Shown in pieces: positions 55,868 to 64,000 of a DNA stretch of 64,000 nucleotides. Both the position numbers and the translations under genes were made by a program. This DNA comes from Atlantibacter hermannii (GTDB lineage Bacteria > Pseudomonadota > Gammaproteobacteria > Enterobacterales > Enterobacteriaceae). The notes beneath the pieces were generated by a model. That model saw only the letters and a program-made list of their open reading frames with translations. It did not search any database and was not told the DNA's origin. Each line of letters starts with the position of its first letter. Within the stretch, counting starts at the first letter, position 1. The stretch spans positions 219,504-283,503 of the forward strand of contig NZ_JAAATR010000018.1 in assembly GCF_009907385.1 (NCBI RefSeq). The letters run 5' to 3'.

Positions 55868-55911
55868 AACGGCAAAGCATAGAGCGAAGGGGATAGCGCT
55901 GCAACCGAAAG

Positions 55912-55935
55912 ACGCCCCCTCCGCAGAGAGGGCGT
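55912..55935 (-). terminator. Possible galP terminator
   Basis: ACGCCC (55912-55917) pairs with GGGCGT (55930-55935), extended by imperfect pairs, just past the galP stop. Only a weak T stretch follows on the minus strand. Confidence 0.4.
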
Positions 55936-55947
55936 AACGCTTAACAA

Positions 55948-57330
55948 TTAATGGTGTGAGCCGATTTCGCGCAGGCGACGGCCTTTCATCAGGTTGCGTT
56001 CGATGTGCTCCAGGGAGATGTGTTTAGTCTCCGGTGCCAGCCACAGGGTCAACACGATAAAGAACAGGTTCAGGCCAGCGTATACCCAGAAGGTATTGGC
56101 GTTGCCCAGCGTGTTCAGCATCGTGAGGAAGGTTGCGCCGACGATCATGTTGGCGATCCAGTTAGTGGCGGTAGAACAGGTGATACCGAAATCACGCCCT
56201 TTCAGCGGCTGGATTTCCGAACACAGCACCCAAATCAGCGGACCGGCGCTCATGGCGAAGCCCACGATAAACATCAGCAGCATCGCGACAGCGAAATACT
56301 GGCCGGTAGCGGTTTCGATACCCATATGCATCTGATAACCCAGAATACCCATGCCGGATGCCATCACCAGGAAGCCCAGCACCAGCGTAGGTTTACGGCC
56401 CCAGCGATCCACCAGACCGATGGCGATAAAGGTCGCCAGCACGTTGGTCAAACCGACAATTACCGTGCCCCACATCTGCTCTTTGGTATTGGCATAGCCC
56501 GCCAGCTCAAAGATTTTCGGGGCGTAGTACATGATGACGTTCATCCCGGTGAACTGCTGCATCACCTGCAACAGCACGCCGAGGAATACCGCACGGCGGA
56601 AGTTGCTGTTGTCTTTAAACAGCGCCCAGCCGCTCTGTTTGACCTTCAGGCTTTCACGGATCTCATCCAGTTCGCGTTTCGCTTCGGCGCTGGAGTCGCG
56701 CAGGTGCATCAGCACGCGTTCCGCGTCGTGGAAGCGACGTTTAGCGGCGAACCAGCGCGGGCTATCGGGAAGGAAGAACACGCCAATCAGCAACAGTACT
56801 GCCGGAATAGTGATGATCCCCAGCATCCAGCGCCAGGCGCCCGCGTCGCTAAACGCGGTATCGGAAAGATAGGCGGCGAGAATGCCGATGGTGATCATCA
56901 GTTGATACATCGAAATCATGCTGCCGCGAATTTTTTCCGGAGCGATTTCGGAAAGATACAGCGGCGCGGTGTAGGAGGCGATACCGACGGCCAGGCCGAG
57001 CAGCACGCGGGAAACGATTAAGATCTCAACGTTCGGCGCGGCGGCGGAACAGAGTGAACCCACCACAAACAGCACCGAACCGATCATCAGGCTTTTTTTG
57101 CGCCCGAGAGAGGATGACAGCCATCCGCTGCCCACGGCACCCACGGCGGCACCGAACATCATCGAACTTACCACCCATTCCTGCTGGTGCGAGGTGATCC
57201 GGAAATCGTCGGTGATAAACGGCAGTGCGCCTGCAATAACGCCGATATCCAGACCAAACAGTAACCCCGCCAGTGCAGCCAGAAAGCAGACGAAAAACGT
57301 CATGCGTCTATTTTTATTCTTGTCAGGCAT
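55948..57330 (-). CDS. galP: Galactose:proton symporter GalP
   Basis: Sugar porter of the major facilitator superfamily, about 460 residues, twelve hydrophobic segments. Signatures [46 protein letters not shown] and APETKH. Start at the second of two adjacent ATGs (57330), with GGAGG five bases upstream, giving MPDKNKN like E. coli. A gal operator lies about 85 bp upstream. Confidence 0.96.
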   Translation of the reverse strand: MPDKNKNRRMTFFVCFLAALAGLLFGLDIGVIAGALPFITDDFRITSHQQEWVVSSMMFGAAVGAVGSGWLSSSLGRKKSLMIGSVLFVVGSLCSAAAPNVEILIVSRVLLGLAVGIASYTAPLYLSEIAPEKIRGSMISMYQLMITIGILAAYLSDTAFSDAGAWRWMLGIITIPAVLLLIGVFFLPDSPRWFAAKRRFHDAERVLMHLRDSSAEAKRELDEIRESLKVKQSGWALFKDNSNFRRAVFLGVLLQVMQQFTGMNVIMYYAPKIFELAGYANTKEQMWGTVIVGLTNVLATFIAIGLVDRWGRKPTLVLGFLVMASGMGILGYQMHMGIETATGQYFAVAMLLMFIVGFAMSAGPLIWVLCSEIQPLKGRDFGITCSTATNWIANMIVGATFLTMLNTLGNANTFWVYAGLNLFFIVLTLWLAPETKHISLEHIERNLMKGRRLREIGSHH

Positions 57331-57414
57331 CATGCCCTCCCATTGAATTATTGATTTTATCAATGGAAAAGGTAGGTGGGGATTATGTAAAGATATGTGG
57401 GAAAATTCGTAATT

Positions 57415-57430
57415 GTGTAATCGCTTCCAT
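57415..57430. promoter_or_regulatory. GalR/GalS operator of galP
   Basis: GTGTAATCGCTTCCAT fits the gal operator pattern GTGKAANCGNTTNCAC except the last position. Placed about 85 bp upstream of galP. A second, degenerate match at 57454-57469 (ATGGAAGTGATTGAAA) is possible. Confidence 0.75.
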
Positions 57431-57586
57431 TGACCAGTTGGTAAGAAGTTGCCATGGAAGTGATTGAAATAATTCAGTTGTGGTATTACCAGAACGGCTA
57501 TTCCCCGATCTTAGTACGCTGTGAGAATACGATTTTTGCTTTGTTTGCGTGGGATATACAGAGAAAAATTTGGATGTTCTGAAAAC

Positions 57587-57624
57587 AAAAAATCCGGAAA
57601 CGCAGAACGTTCCCGGATTTTTTA
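57587..57624. terminator. metK terminator
   Basis: AAAAAATCCGG..ACG and CGT..CCGGATTTTTT flank a short loop; the A and T tracts on both sides make it two-way. It follows the metK stop (minus strand) and faces the galP upstream region. Confidence 0.85.
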
Positions 57625-57672
57625 AGCGTTTATTGGATACGCAATTAACGCTTTATCCCTTAAGCGGAAAAC

Positions 57673-58827
57673 TTATTTCAGACCGGCAGCGTCACGCAGT
57701 AGCGCGGCTTTGTCGGTTTTTTCCCACGGGAAATGCTCGCGGCCAAAGTGACCATATGCCGCAGTCTCTTTGTAGATCGGGTGCAGCAGATCCAGCATCT
57801 GGATCAGACCGTACGGACGCAGGTCGAAGAACTCGCGAACCAGCAGAGTCAGCTGCTCGGTGGCGATCTTCTCGGTGCCAAAGGTTTCCACCATGATGGA
57901 CGTCGGTTCCGCCACGCCAATCGCGTAGGACACCTGGATTTCACAACGGTCAGCCAGGCCGGCCGCAACGATGTTTTTTGCCACATAGCGCGCCGCGTAG
58001 GCTGCGGAACGGTCAACTTTTGACGGATCCTTACCAGAAAACGCGCCGCCGCCATGACGAGCCATACCGCCGTAGGTATCAACGATGATTTTACGACCGG
58101 TCAGGCCGCAGTCGCCCATCGGGCCGCCGATCACGAAACGACCGGTTGGGTTGATAAAGTATTTGGTGGTTTCGCTCAGCCATTCCGCAGGCAGAACCGG
58201 CTTGATGATCTCTTCCATCACCGCTTCGTGCAGGGATTTCTGGTCGATGTCTTCCGCGTGCTGGGTAGACAGAACCACGGCGTCGATACCGACGATTTTG
58301 TTGTTGTCGTACTGGAAGGTCACCTGGCTTTTCGCATCCGGACGCAGCCACGGCAGGGTGCCGTTTTTGCGCACTTCAGCCTGGCGCTGCACCAGACGGT
58401 GCGCGTAGGTGACCGGCGCGGGCATCAGCACGTCGGTTTCGTTGGTGGCATAACCAAACATCAGGCCCTGGTCGCCCGCGCCCTGTTCCAGCGGATCGGT
58501 ACGGTCAACACCCTGGTTGATGTCCGGTGACTGTTTGCCAATTGCACTTAACACCGCGCAGGAGTTGGCATCAAAGCCCATATCAGAATGCACGTAGCCG
58601 ATTTCGCGGACCGTGTTGCGGGTGATCTCTTCGATATCCACCCATGCGCTGGTGGTGATTTCACCGCCCACTAAAACCATGCCGGTTTTCACATAAGTTT
58701 CGCAGGCCACGCGCGCTTTCGGATCTTGCTCGAGGATCGCGTCAAGGACCGCATCGGAGATCTGGTCAGCGATTTTATCGGGATGCCCTTCTGATACAGA
58801 CTCGGATGTAAAAAGGTGTTTAGCCAT
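57673..58827 (-). CDS. metK: S-adenosylmethionine synthase
   Basis: Makes SAM from methionine and [28 protein letters not shown] at the N-terminus, [19 protein letters not shown] near residue 260-280, MFGYATNET loop. 384 residues as in E. coli. Its promoter region carries adjoining met boxes, so repression by MetJ-SAM is likely. Confidence 0.97.
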   Translation of the reverse strand: MAKHLFTSESVSEGHPDKIADQISDAVLDAILEQDPKARVACETYVKTGMVLVGGEITTSAWVDIEEITRNTVREIGYVHSDMGFDANSCAVLSAIGKQSPDINQGVDRTDPLEQGAGDQGLMFGYATNETDVLMPAPVTYAHRLVQRQAEVRKNGTLPWLRPDAKSQVTFQYDNNKIVGIDAVVLSTQHAEDIDQKSLHEAVMEEIIKPVLPAEWLSETTKYFINPTGRFVIGGPMGDCGLTGRKIIVDTYGGMARHGGGAFSGKDPSKVDRSAAYAARYVAKNIVAAGLADRCEIQVSYAIGVAEPTSIMVETFGTEKIATEQLTLLVREFFDLRPYGLIQMLDLLHPIYKETAAYGHFGREHFPWEKTDKAALLRDAAGLK

Positions 58828-58948
58828 ATTCGTTTGAACTCGGTATTAATATGTTAACTCAACGTATTGTATTAAAAGCACTTACCCACCTTATGGCAGC
58901 GGCTTGCAGGCAATACAGGCGATGAGTGTTAATCATCCCTTCCTCACT

Positions 58949-58988
58949 CTGGGCGACTTCGCTTTAGGCAAAGTGTCCTGAAGCCCAG
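58949..58988 (-). other. Stem-loop in the metK leader
   Basis: CTGGGC (58949-58954) pairs with GCCCAG (58983-58988); within the loop CTTT and AAAG can pair. It lies in the metK 5' untranslated region of about 160 nt. It does not resemble SAM riboswitch consensus as far as I can see. Confidence 0.4.
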
Positions 58989-58992
58989 TAGG

Positions 58993-59021
58993 TATATAGA
59001 TGGATTAACATCTGGACGGCT
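58993..59021 (-). promoter_or_regulatory. metK promoter with three MetJ boxes
   Basis: Adjoining 8-bp units AGATGGAT (58998), TAACATCT (59006) and GGACGGCT (59014) match the met box AGACGTCT at 5, 5 and 6 positions. A minus-strand -10-like TATATA lies at 58993-58998, so the repressor would cover the promoter. Confidence 0.65.
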
Positions 59022-59558
59022 ATTCTAGGTCATTTATTCATCCCTTTTCCAGCGATTTTTACCCCACGTTAAACAGGCGAAACGGTGGAAATGGCAATAT
59101 TTCCTGACATCGGCGTCAATCACGTGATTTTTATTTTGCATTTACCCCCTGTTGTCGGTATAAAACGGCGCGCGCGGCTTCATCACTTTTGCTTTTGCAG
59201 CGAAGGGTGAAAAAAAGCGCACGACGATTGCTCGTGTCGCCACTTCCAGCCGGGTTGAGCATTAACCATTAGCTTTGCTTGTCGCTTGTCCCTAAAGGCT
59301 GGCGTGGAGGTGATACGAAATAATGAATCGGAGTAATCTGCAGAATCTGTCACACCGTTCTGGTGTACTGTTGTCCCTCTCAACCTGCATCCCTTTTTTG
59401 CAAACCTGCCGATGTTCTACCCATCTCGGCGCTTCTCAGGATTCCCGGGCCGGTTAAGGCTTGCGATAACTGAACAAGGGCGCTCTTGCTCAGCAAGGGT
59501 TTTCTCGTGGTTTCGTCGAACCTGTCATACAGCGTTCGGATACGTGTTTTACAATGAT
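59022..59558. other. metK-yqgB intergenic region
   Basis: About 540 bp. E. coli has small genes yqgC and yqgD in this space. Minus-strand open frames at 59183-59383 (66 codons, ...VTDSADYSDSLFRITSTPAFRDKRQ...) and 59380-59580 (66 codons) exist without clear ribosome-binding sites. The first could be a yqgC-type gene, but I cannot confirm either. Confidence 0.4.
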
Positions 59559-59726
59559 ATGAATATGAAACCGGTCGCACAGCGGGGCGGTCAGCGTACT
59601 ATGCTGCCAGGTCCGGCTGTTTATGGGTTGTTATCGCATTTTAACGCTGCGATAGTAGTCAACTTCGCTATGCCCGACGGTATCGGGTATACACTTTCAA
59701 CAGAGTTTGAGGTTCGCTATGTCTGA
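59559..59726 (+). CDS. yqgB: Small acidity-response protein YqgB
   Basis: Small protein of 55 residues preceding speA. MKPVAQ..QR and [14 protein letters not shown] match E. coli YqgB (KKPVAQLERQ, YGLLSQFQAAIVVN). The tail is longer than E. coli (43 residues) because the frame runs 8 bp into speA. ATG at 59559 or 59565 are both possible. Confidence 0.75.
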   Translation: MNMKPVAQRGGQRTMLPGPAVYGLLSHFNAAIVVNFAMPDGIGYTLSTEFEVRYV

Positions 59727-61695
59727 CGACATGTCTTCGTTTTCGCCTTCGTCAGCAGGCGAACAGGGTGTACTACGTTCCATGCAGGAGGTTGCAATGA
59801 GTTCTCAGGAAGCCAGTAAAATGCTGCGCACCTACAACATTGCCTGGTGGGGCAATAATTACTATGACGTCAATGAACTGGGTCATATCAGCGTCTGCCC
59901 GGATCCCGACGTCCCGGAAGCCCGCGTGGATCTCGCCAAACTGGTGAAAGCCCGTGAAGCGCAAGGTCAGCGCTTGCCTGCGTTATTCTGCTTCCCGCAG
60001 ATTTTGCAGCACCGCCTGCGTTCTATTAATGCCGCGTTTAAACGCGCGCGCGAATCCTATGGCTATAACGGCGACTATTTCCTGGTGTACCCGATTAAGG
60101 TTAACCAGCATCGTCGCGTCATCGAAACGCTGATCCACTCCGGCGAACCGCTGGGCCTCGAAGCAGGCTCCAAAGCGGAGTTGATGGCCGTGCTGGCCCA
60201 TGCGGGCATGACGCGTTCCGTTATCGTCTGTAACGGCTACAAAGACCGTGAATACATTCGTCTGGCGTTAATCGGTGAAAAGATGGGCCACAAGGTCTAT
60301 CTGGTTATCGAAAAAATGTCGGAAATTCGTATCGTGCTGGAAGAAGCCGAGCGGCTAAACGTGGTGCCGCGTCTGGGTGTGCGTGCGCGTCTGGCGTCCC
60401 AGGGCTCTGGCAAATGGCAGTCCTCCGGCGGCGAAAAATCAAAATTCGGCCTGGCGGCGACCCAGGTGCTGCAACTGGTTGAGATGCTGCGCGAAGCGGG
60501 CCGCCTCGACAGCCTGCAACTGCTGCATTTCCACCTCGGCTCGCAGATGGCCAACATCCGCGACATCGCCACTGGCGTGCGTGAATCCGCGCGCTTCTAT
60601 GTTGAATTGCATAAGCTGGGCGTGAATATCCAGTGCTTCGACGTAGGCGGCGGTCTGGGCGTGGACTATGAAGGCACCCGCTCGCAGTCTGACTGCTCGG
60701 TGAACTACGGTCTGAATGAATACGCCAACAACATCATTTGGGCGATTGGCGATGCCTGCGAAGAAAACGGCCTGCCGCACCCGACGGTGATCACCGAGTC
60801 TGGCCGCGCGGTGACCGCGCATCATACCGTGCTTGTGTCCAATATTATCGGCGTTGAGCGTAACGAATACACCGTGCCCACCGCGCCTGCCGAAGACGCG
60901 GCGCGCGCGCTGCAAAGCATGTGGGAAACCTGGCAGGAAATGCACGAGCCGGGCACCCGCCGCTCGCTGCGCGAATGGTTGCACGACAGCCAGATGGACC
61001 TGCACGACATCCACGTGGGCTACTCTTCAGGCGCCTTCAGCCTGCAGGAGCGCGCGTGGGCGGAGCAGCTCTACCTGAGCATGTGCCATGAAGTGCAGAA
61101 ACAGCTTGATCCGAGCAACCGCGCCCATCGTCCGATCATCGACGAATTGCAGGAGCGTATGGCGGACAAGATGTACATCAACTTCTCCCTGTTCCAGTCG
61201 ATGCCGGATGCCTGGGGTATCGACCAGCTGTTCCCGGTAATGCCGCTGGAAGGGCTGAACCAGATCCCGGAACGTCGCGCGGTGCTGCTGGATATCACCT
61301 GTGACTCCGACGGCGCCATCGACCACTATATCGACGGCGACGGGATTGCTACCACCATGCCGATGCCGGAGTACGACCCGGAGAACCCGCCGATGCTGGG
61401 CTTCTTTATGGTGGGCGCGTATCAGGAAATTCTCGGCAACATGCACAACCTGTTTGGCGATACCGAAGCGGTTGACGTGTTTGTGTTCCCTGACGGCAGC
61501 GTGGAAGTGGAGCTGTCCGATGAAGGGGATACCGTGGCGGATATGCTGCAATACGTACAGCTCGACCCGAGTACGCTGCTGACCCAGTTCCGCGACCAGG
61601 TGAAAAACACCGATCTGGACGATGCGCTGCAACAGCAGTTCCTCGAAGAGTTTGAAGCCGGTCTTTACGGGTACACTTACCTGGAAGACGAGTAA
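59719..61695 (+). CDS. speA: Biosynthetic arginine decarboxylase
   Basis: PLP enzyme making agmatine from arginine for putrescine synthesis. PLP lysine in [11 protein letters not shown] (about 127), [13 protein letters not shown] near 270 and [13 protein letters not shown] with the active-site Cys near 524. ATG 59719 gives 658 residues as in E. coli, with GAGG six bases upstream. Confidence 0.97.
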   Translation: MSDDMSSFSPSSAGEQGVLRSMQEVAMSSQEASKMLRTYNIAWWGNNYYDVNELGHISVCPDPDVPEARVDLAKLVKAREAQGQRLPALFCFPQILQHRLRSINAAFKRARESYGYNGDYFLVYPIKVNQHRRVIETLIHSGEPLGLEAGSKAELMAVLAHAGMTRSVIVCNGYKDREYIRLALIGEKMGHKVYLVIEKMSEIRIVLEEAERLNVVPRLGVRARLASQGSGKWQSSGGEKSKFGLAATQVLQLVEMLREAGRLDSLQLLHFHLGSQMANIRDIATGVRESARFYVELHKLGVNIQCFDVGGGLGVDYEGTRSQSDCSVNYGLNEYANNIIWAIGDACEENGLPHPTVITESGRAVTAHHTVLVSNIIGVERNEYTVPTAPAEDAARALQSMWETWQEMHEPGTRRSLREWLHDSQMDLHDIHVGYSSGAFSLQERAWAEQLYLSMCHEVQKQLDPSNRAHRPIIDELQERMADKMYINFSLFQSMPDAWGIDQLFPVMPLEGLNQIPERRAVLLDITCDSDGAIDHYIDGDGIATTMPMPEYDPENPPMLGFFMVGAYQEILGNMHNLFGDTEAVDVFVFPDGSVEVELSDEGDTVADMLQYVQLDPSTLLTQFRDQVKNTDLDDALQQQFLEEFEAGLYGYTYLEDE

Positions 61696-61795
61696 TTACC
61701 CGGCTGCGTCTGCCTGGCTATACTGATGGACATGCAGACGCTTGAACCCGGCATTAAACACGGCGATAATTCGCGCCAGCAAACTGACTCTAATC

Positions 61796-61840
61796 AATCC
61801 CTTCCTCGTCGGGCTTAACGACGCGGAGGGGATTTTTTTT
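61796..61840 (+). terminator. Terminator between speA and speB
   Basis: AATCCC..CC.CGTCG and CGACG.GG..GGGATT form a long imperfect hairpin followed by eight T, 100 bp after speA and 30 bp before speB. speB therefore may be expressed partly from its own promoter or by read-through. Confidence 0.8.
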
Positions 61841-61869
61841 ACATCGACTTTACGAAAGAGGTCATATCA

Positions 61870-62790
61870 ATGAGCACCTTAGGCCATCAATACGATAACT
61901 CTCTGGTATCCAACGCCTTTGGTTTTTTGCGTTTACCAATGAATTTCCAGCCCTACGACAGCGACGCTGACTGGGTGATCACCGGCGTACCTTTTGATAT
62001 GGCGACGTCTGGCCGCGCCGGCGGTCGTCACGGCCCGGCGGCGATCCGTCAGGTTTCCACCAACCTCGCCTGGGAGCACAACCGCTTCCCGTGGAACTTC
62101 GACATGCGCGAGCGCCTGAACGTGGTGGACTGCGGCGATCTGGTGTACGCCTTCGGCGATGCCCGTGAAATGAGCGAAAAACTGCAGGCCCACGCGGAGA
62201 AACTGCTGGCTGCCGGTAAACGTATGCTCTCTTTCGGGGGGGACCACTTCGTGACGCTGCCGCTGCTGCGCGCGCATGCGAAGCATTTCGGCAAAATGGC
62301 GCTGGTACACTTTGATGCGCACACCGATACCTATGCCAACGGTTGCGAGTTCGACCACGGCACCATGTTCTACACCGCGCCGAACGAAGGCCTGATCGAT
62401 CCGAACCACTCAGTGCAAATCGGCATCCGCACCGAATTCGATAAAGACAACGGCTTCACCGTACTGGACGCCTGCCAGGTGAACGATCGCGGCGTTGACG
62501 ACATCATCGCCCAGGTTAAGCAGATCGTTGGCGATCTGCCGGTTTACCTGACCTTCGACATCGACTGTCTGGATCCGGCGTTCGCACCGGGTACCGGCAC
62601 CCCGGTGATCGGCGGCCTGACTTCCGATCGCGCCATCAAACTGGTGCGCGGCCTGAAGGATCTGAACATCGTGGGTATGGACGTGGTGGAAGTGGCTCCG
62701 GCATACGATCAGTCCGAGATCACTGCGCTGGCAGCGGCTACCTTAGCGCTGGAGATGTTGTATATCCAGGCGGCTAAGAAAGGCGAGTAA
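61870..62790 (+). CDS. speB: Agmatinase
   Basis: Binuclear manganese ureohydrolase splitting agmatine to putrescine and urea. Metal motifs [22 protein letters not shown] (about 148-158) and [19 protein letters not shown] (about 228-246). 306 residues as in E. coli. Confidence 0.97.
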   Translation: MSTLGHQYDNSLVSNAFGFLRLPMNFQPYDSDADWVITGVPFDMATSGRAGGRHGPAAIRQVSTNLAWEHNRFPWNFDMRERLNVVDCGDLVYAFGDAREMSEKLQAHAEKLLAAGKRMLSFGGDHFVTLPLLRAHAKHFGKMALVHFDAHTDTYANGCEFDHGTMFYTAPNEGLIDPNHSVQIGIRTEFDKDNGFTVLDACQVNDRGVDDIIAQVKQIVGDLPVYLTFDIDCLDPAFAPGTGTPVIGGLTSDRAIKLVRGLKDLNIVGMDVVEVAPAYDQSEITALAAATLALEMLYIQAAKKGE

Positions 62791-62811
62791 TCGGGCGAGT
62801 TTGCCTGCGAT

Positions 62812-62839
62812 AAAAAAAGCGCCTTTCGGCGCTTTTTTA
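62812..62839. terminator. Two-way terminator between speB and loiP
   Basis: AAAAAAGCGCC and GGCGCTTTTTT around loop TTTC, between the converging stops of speB and loiP. Confidence 0.9.
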
Positions 62840-63598
62840 TTACTTAATCCCATCCGCTTTCATGCGATCGCGAATATGCTGGGCGCGTTCGGCAGAAGCC
62901 GGGTGGTCATCAAACATCGAGCTTTGACGGCCCGCTTCCAGCGTCTGGAGCTTCTCGAAACTGGTTGCCAGACCGATTGGGTTGATGCCGCGTTTGCGCA
63001 GCAGATCGTAAGAGTAGTCATCCGCTTCGGATTCCTGACGCTGGGAGAACTGCGCGTTCACCAGTTTCTCGCCCAAATCGCCAAGTTGCGACTGCGACAG
63101 GCTGCCGATCACGCCGCCCGCAGAGGCTGCGGCAACGCGCGCGGCGTTAGTCCCCAGCGCCACCTGCATGCCTTTCTTGACGTGCCCCAACGCCACGTGG
63201 CCCATTTCATGGCCGATGACCGCTTCGACTTCGTTGTCGTTCATCATGTCCATCAATCCGCTGTAAACGCGGATACAGCCGTTCGCCATCGCGAAGGCGT
63301 TCACGTCTTTCGCCATGTAAACCTTATAGTTTACCGGCTGGCCGTTGATGTTATCGCCCAGCGCGGAGGCAATAGTATTCAGACGCTGAGCGTACTGGCT
63401 GCCCGCAGGCGCAATCGTCGCCTTGCTGTCCATCTCTTTACAGGCTTCATCGCTGAGCGTTTTGACCTGCGCATCGCTTAAGGTATACGCCTGGAACGCC
63501 TCGGCGCCGGAGGTAAGCAAGCCGTTGGAGTCCATATTCTGGCAACCGCTCAGCAAAGCAACAGCAACCAGGCCTGGCAATATCGCGCGCATCTTCAT
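62840..63598 (-). CDS. loiP: Membrane lipoprotein metalloprotease LoiP
   Basis: M48 family zinc protease of the envelope. Lipoprotein signal MKMRAILPGLVAVALLSGC with lipobox LSGC; zinc motif IGHEMGHVALGH (about residues 130-141) and downstream ESEADDYSYDLL. 252 residues as in E. coli YggG. Confidence 0.95.
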   Translation of the reverse strand: MKMRAILPGLVAVALLSGCQNMDSNGLLTSGAEAFQAYTLSDAQVKTLSDEACKEMDSKATIAPAGSQYAQRLNTIASALGDNINGQPVNYKVYMAKDVNAFAMANGCIRVYSGLMDMMNDNEVEAVIGHEMGHVALGHVKKGMQVALGTNAARVAAASAGGVIGSLSQSQLGDLGEKLVNAQFSQRQESEADDYSYDLLRKRGINPIGLATSFEKLQTLEAGRQSSMFDDHPASAERAQHIRDRMKADGIK

Positions 63599-63752
63599 GT
63601 GTAGGCTTCCGCTAAAAGTATCGTAATCAGTTTTTGTTTAGCACATTAACGTGCCGGTAACACTCAGTATAAAGAAGTGCTGAGGGTCTGGGCGAGAAGC
63701 TTGCGCAGGCTGCGAGAAGGATCCAGAGATTTCTTAAGCGGCAAAAGGATGC

Positions 63753-63777
63753 TCCATGTACATAGCATGTACATGGA
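63753..63777. repeat. Perfect inverted repeat upstream of tktA
   Basis: TCCATGTACAT and ATGTACATGGA, 11-bp arms, 3-bp spacer AGC, about 110 bp before tktA. It could be an operator or a hairpin in the tktA leader. I do not know a regulator for it. Confidence 0.6.
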
Positions 63778-63887
63778 AAGCGGCTTGGGTTACATTGTGG
63801 TTCAATTTTTCCGGGCGTAGCCCATAACGAGCCATCGTCAAGTCGTTAACACGCTTTGTCCTTTAACTATCCGATCTGGAGTCAAAA

Positions 63888-64000
63888 TGTCCTCTCGTAA
63901 AGAGCTTGCCAATGCTATTCGTGCGCTGAGCATGGACGCAGTACAGAAAGCCAAATCCGGTCATCCGGGTGCCCCGATGGGCATGGCTGACATTGCCGAA
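63888..64000 (+). CDS. tktA: Transketolase 1, N-terminal part (cut by window edge)
   Basis: First 37 codons of transketolase: [20 protein letters not shown].. and [15 protein letters not shown], the family's ThDP-site start. ATG 63888 with GGAG seven bases upstream. It links pentose phosphate metabolites to glycolysis and is the neighbour of loiP as in E. coli. Confidence 0.95.

Overview
The window is ordinary enterobacterial core chromosome, GC-rich in its genes. Almost every protein is clearly the same as its Escherichia coli / Enterobacteriaceae counterpart in length and sequence. I place it in the family Enterobacteriaceae (an Enterobacter, Citrobacter, Klebsiella or Kosakonia type of organism) but cannot name a genus from sequence alone. 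I saw no phage genes, insertion sequences, CRISPR array, rRNA or tRNA.

Layout. (1) 1-7.5 kb: 5' part of polB with its LexA box, a small SanA/YdcF-like membrane protein, and the arabinose operon araBAD with divergent araC and a well preserved looping control region. (2) 7.6-15.1 kb: DedA protein YabI, the thiamine importer thiBPQ behind a TPP riboswitch, and the glucose-phosphate stress module sgrR / SgrS RNA / setA. (3) 15.1-25.3 kb: leucine operon leuLABCD with attenuator, its neighbour leuO, acetohydroxyacid synthase III ilvIH (ilvI carries a one-base deletion) and cra. (4) 25.8-47.2 kb: the complete division and cell wall (dcw) cluster mraZ-rsmH-ftsL-ftsI-murE-murF-mraY-murD-ftsW-murG-murC-ddlB-ftsQ-ftsA-ftsZ-lpxC, then secM-secA. 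(5) 47.3-64 kb: hemW-rdgB-yggU-yggT-yggS with divergent yggR, then ruvX-yqgE-gshB-rsmE-endA-sprT, galP, metK, yqgB-speA-speB, loiP and the start of tktA.

The most notable large-scale feature is the junction between parts 4 and 5. In E. coli secA is followed by mutT, and the hemW-to-tktA block lies far away at about 3.1 Mb in the opposite orientation. Here secA and hemW meet tail to tail across 71 bp containing one two-way terminator. From remembered E. coli coordinates, the two loci are nearly equidistant from oriC, so the junction looks like one end of an origin-symmetric inversion. The second notable point is the frameshift in ilvI. The third is a shortened SgrS RNA that keeps its ptsG-pairing segment but shows no recognisable SgrT reading frame.

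Functionally the genes cover sugar uptake and its control (ara, galP, sgr, cra), branched-chain amino acid synthesis (leu, ilv), thiamine uptake, septum and peptidoglycan construction, secretion, glutathione and S-adenosylmethionine synthesis, and putrescine synthesis. I found no convincing previously undescribed system. The findings below are mostly regulatory structures, one genome rearrangement and gene-level anomalies.
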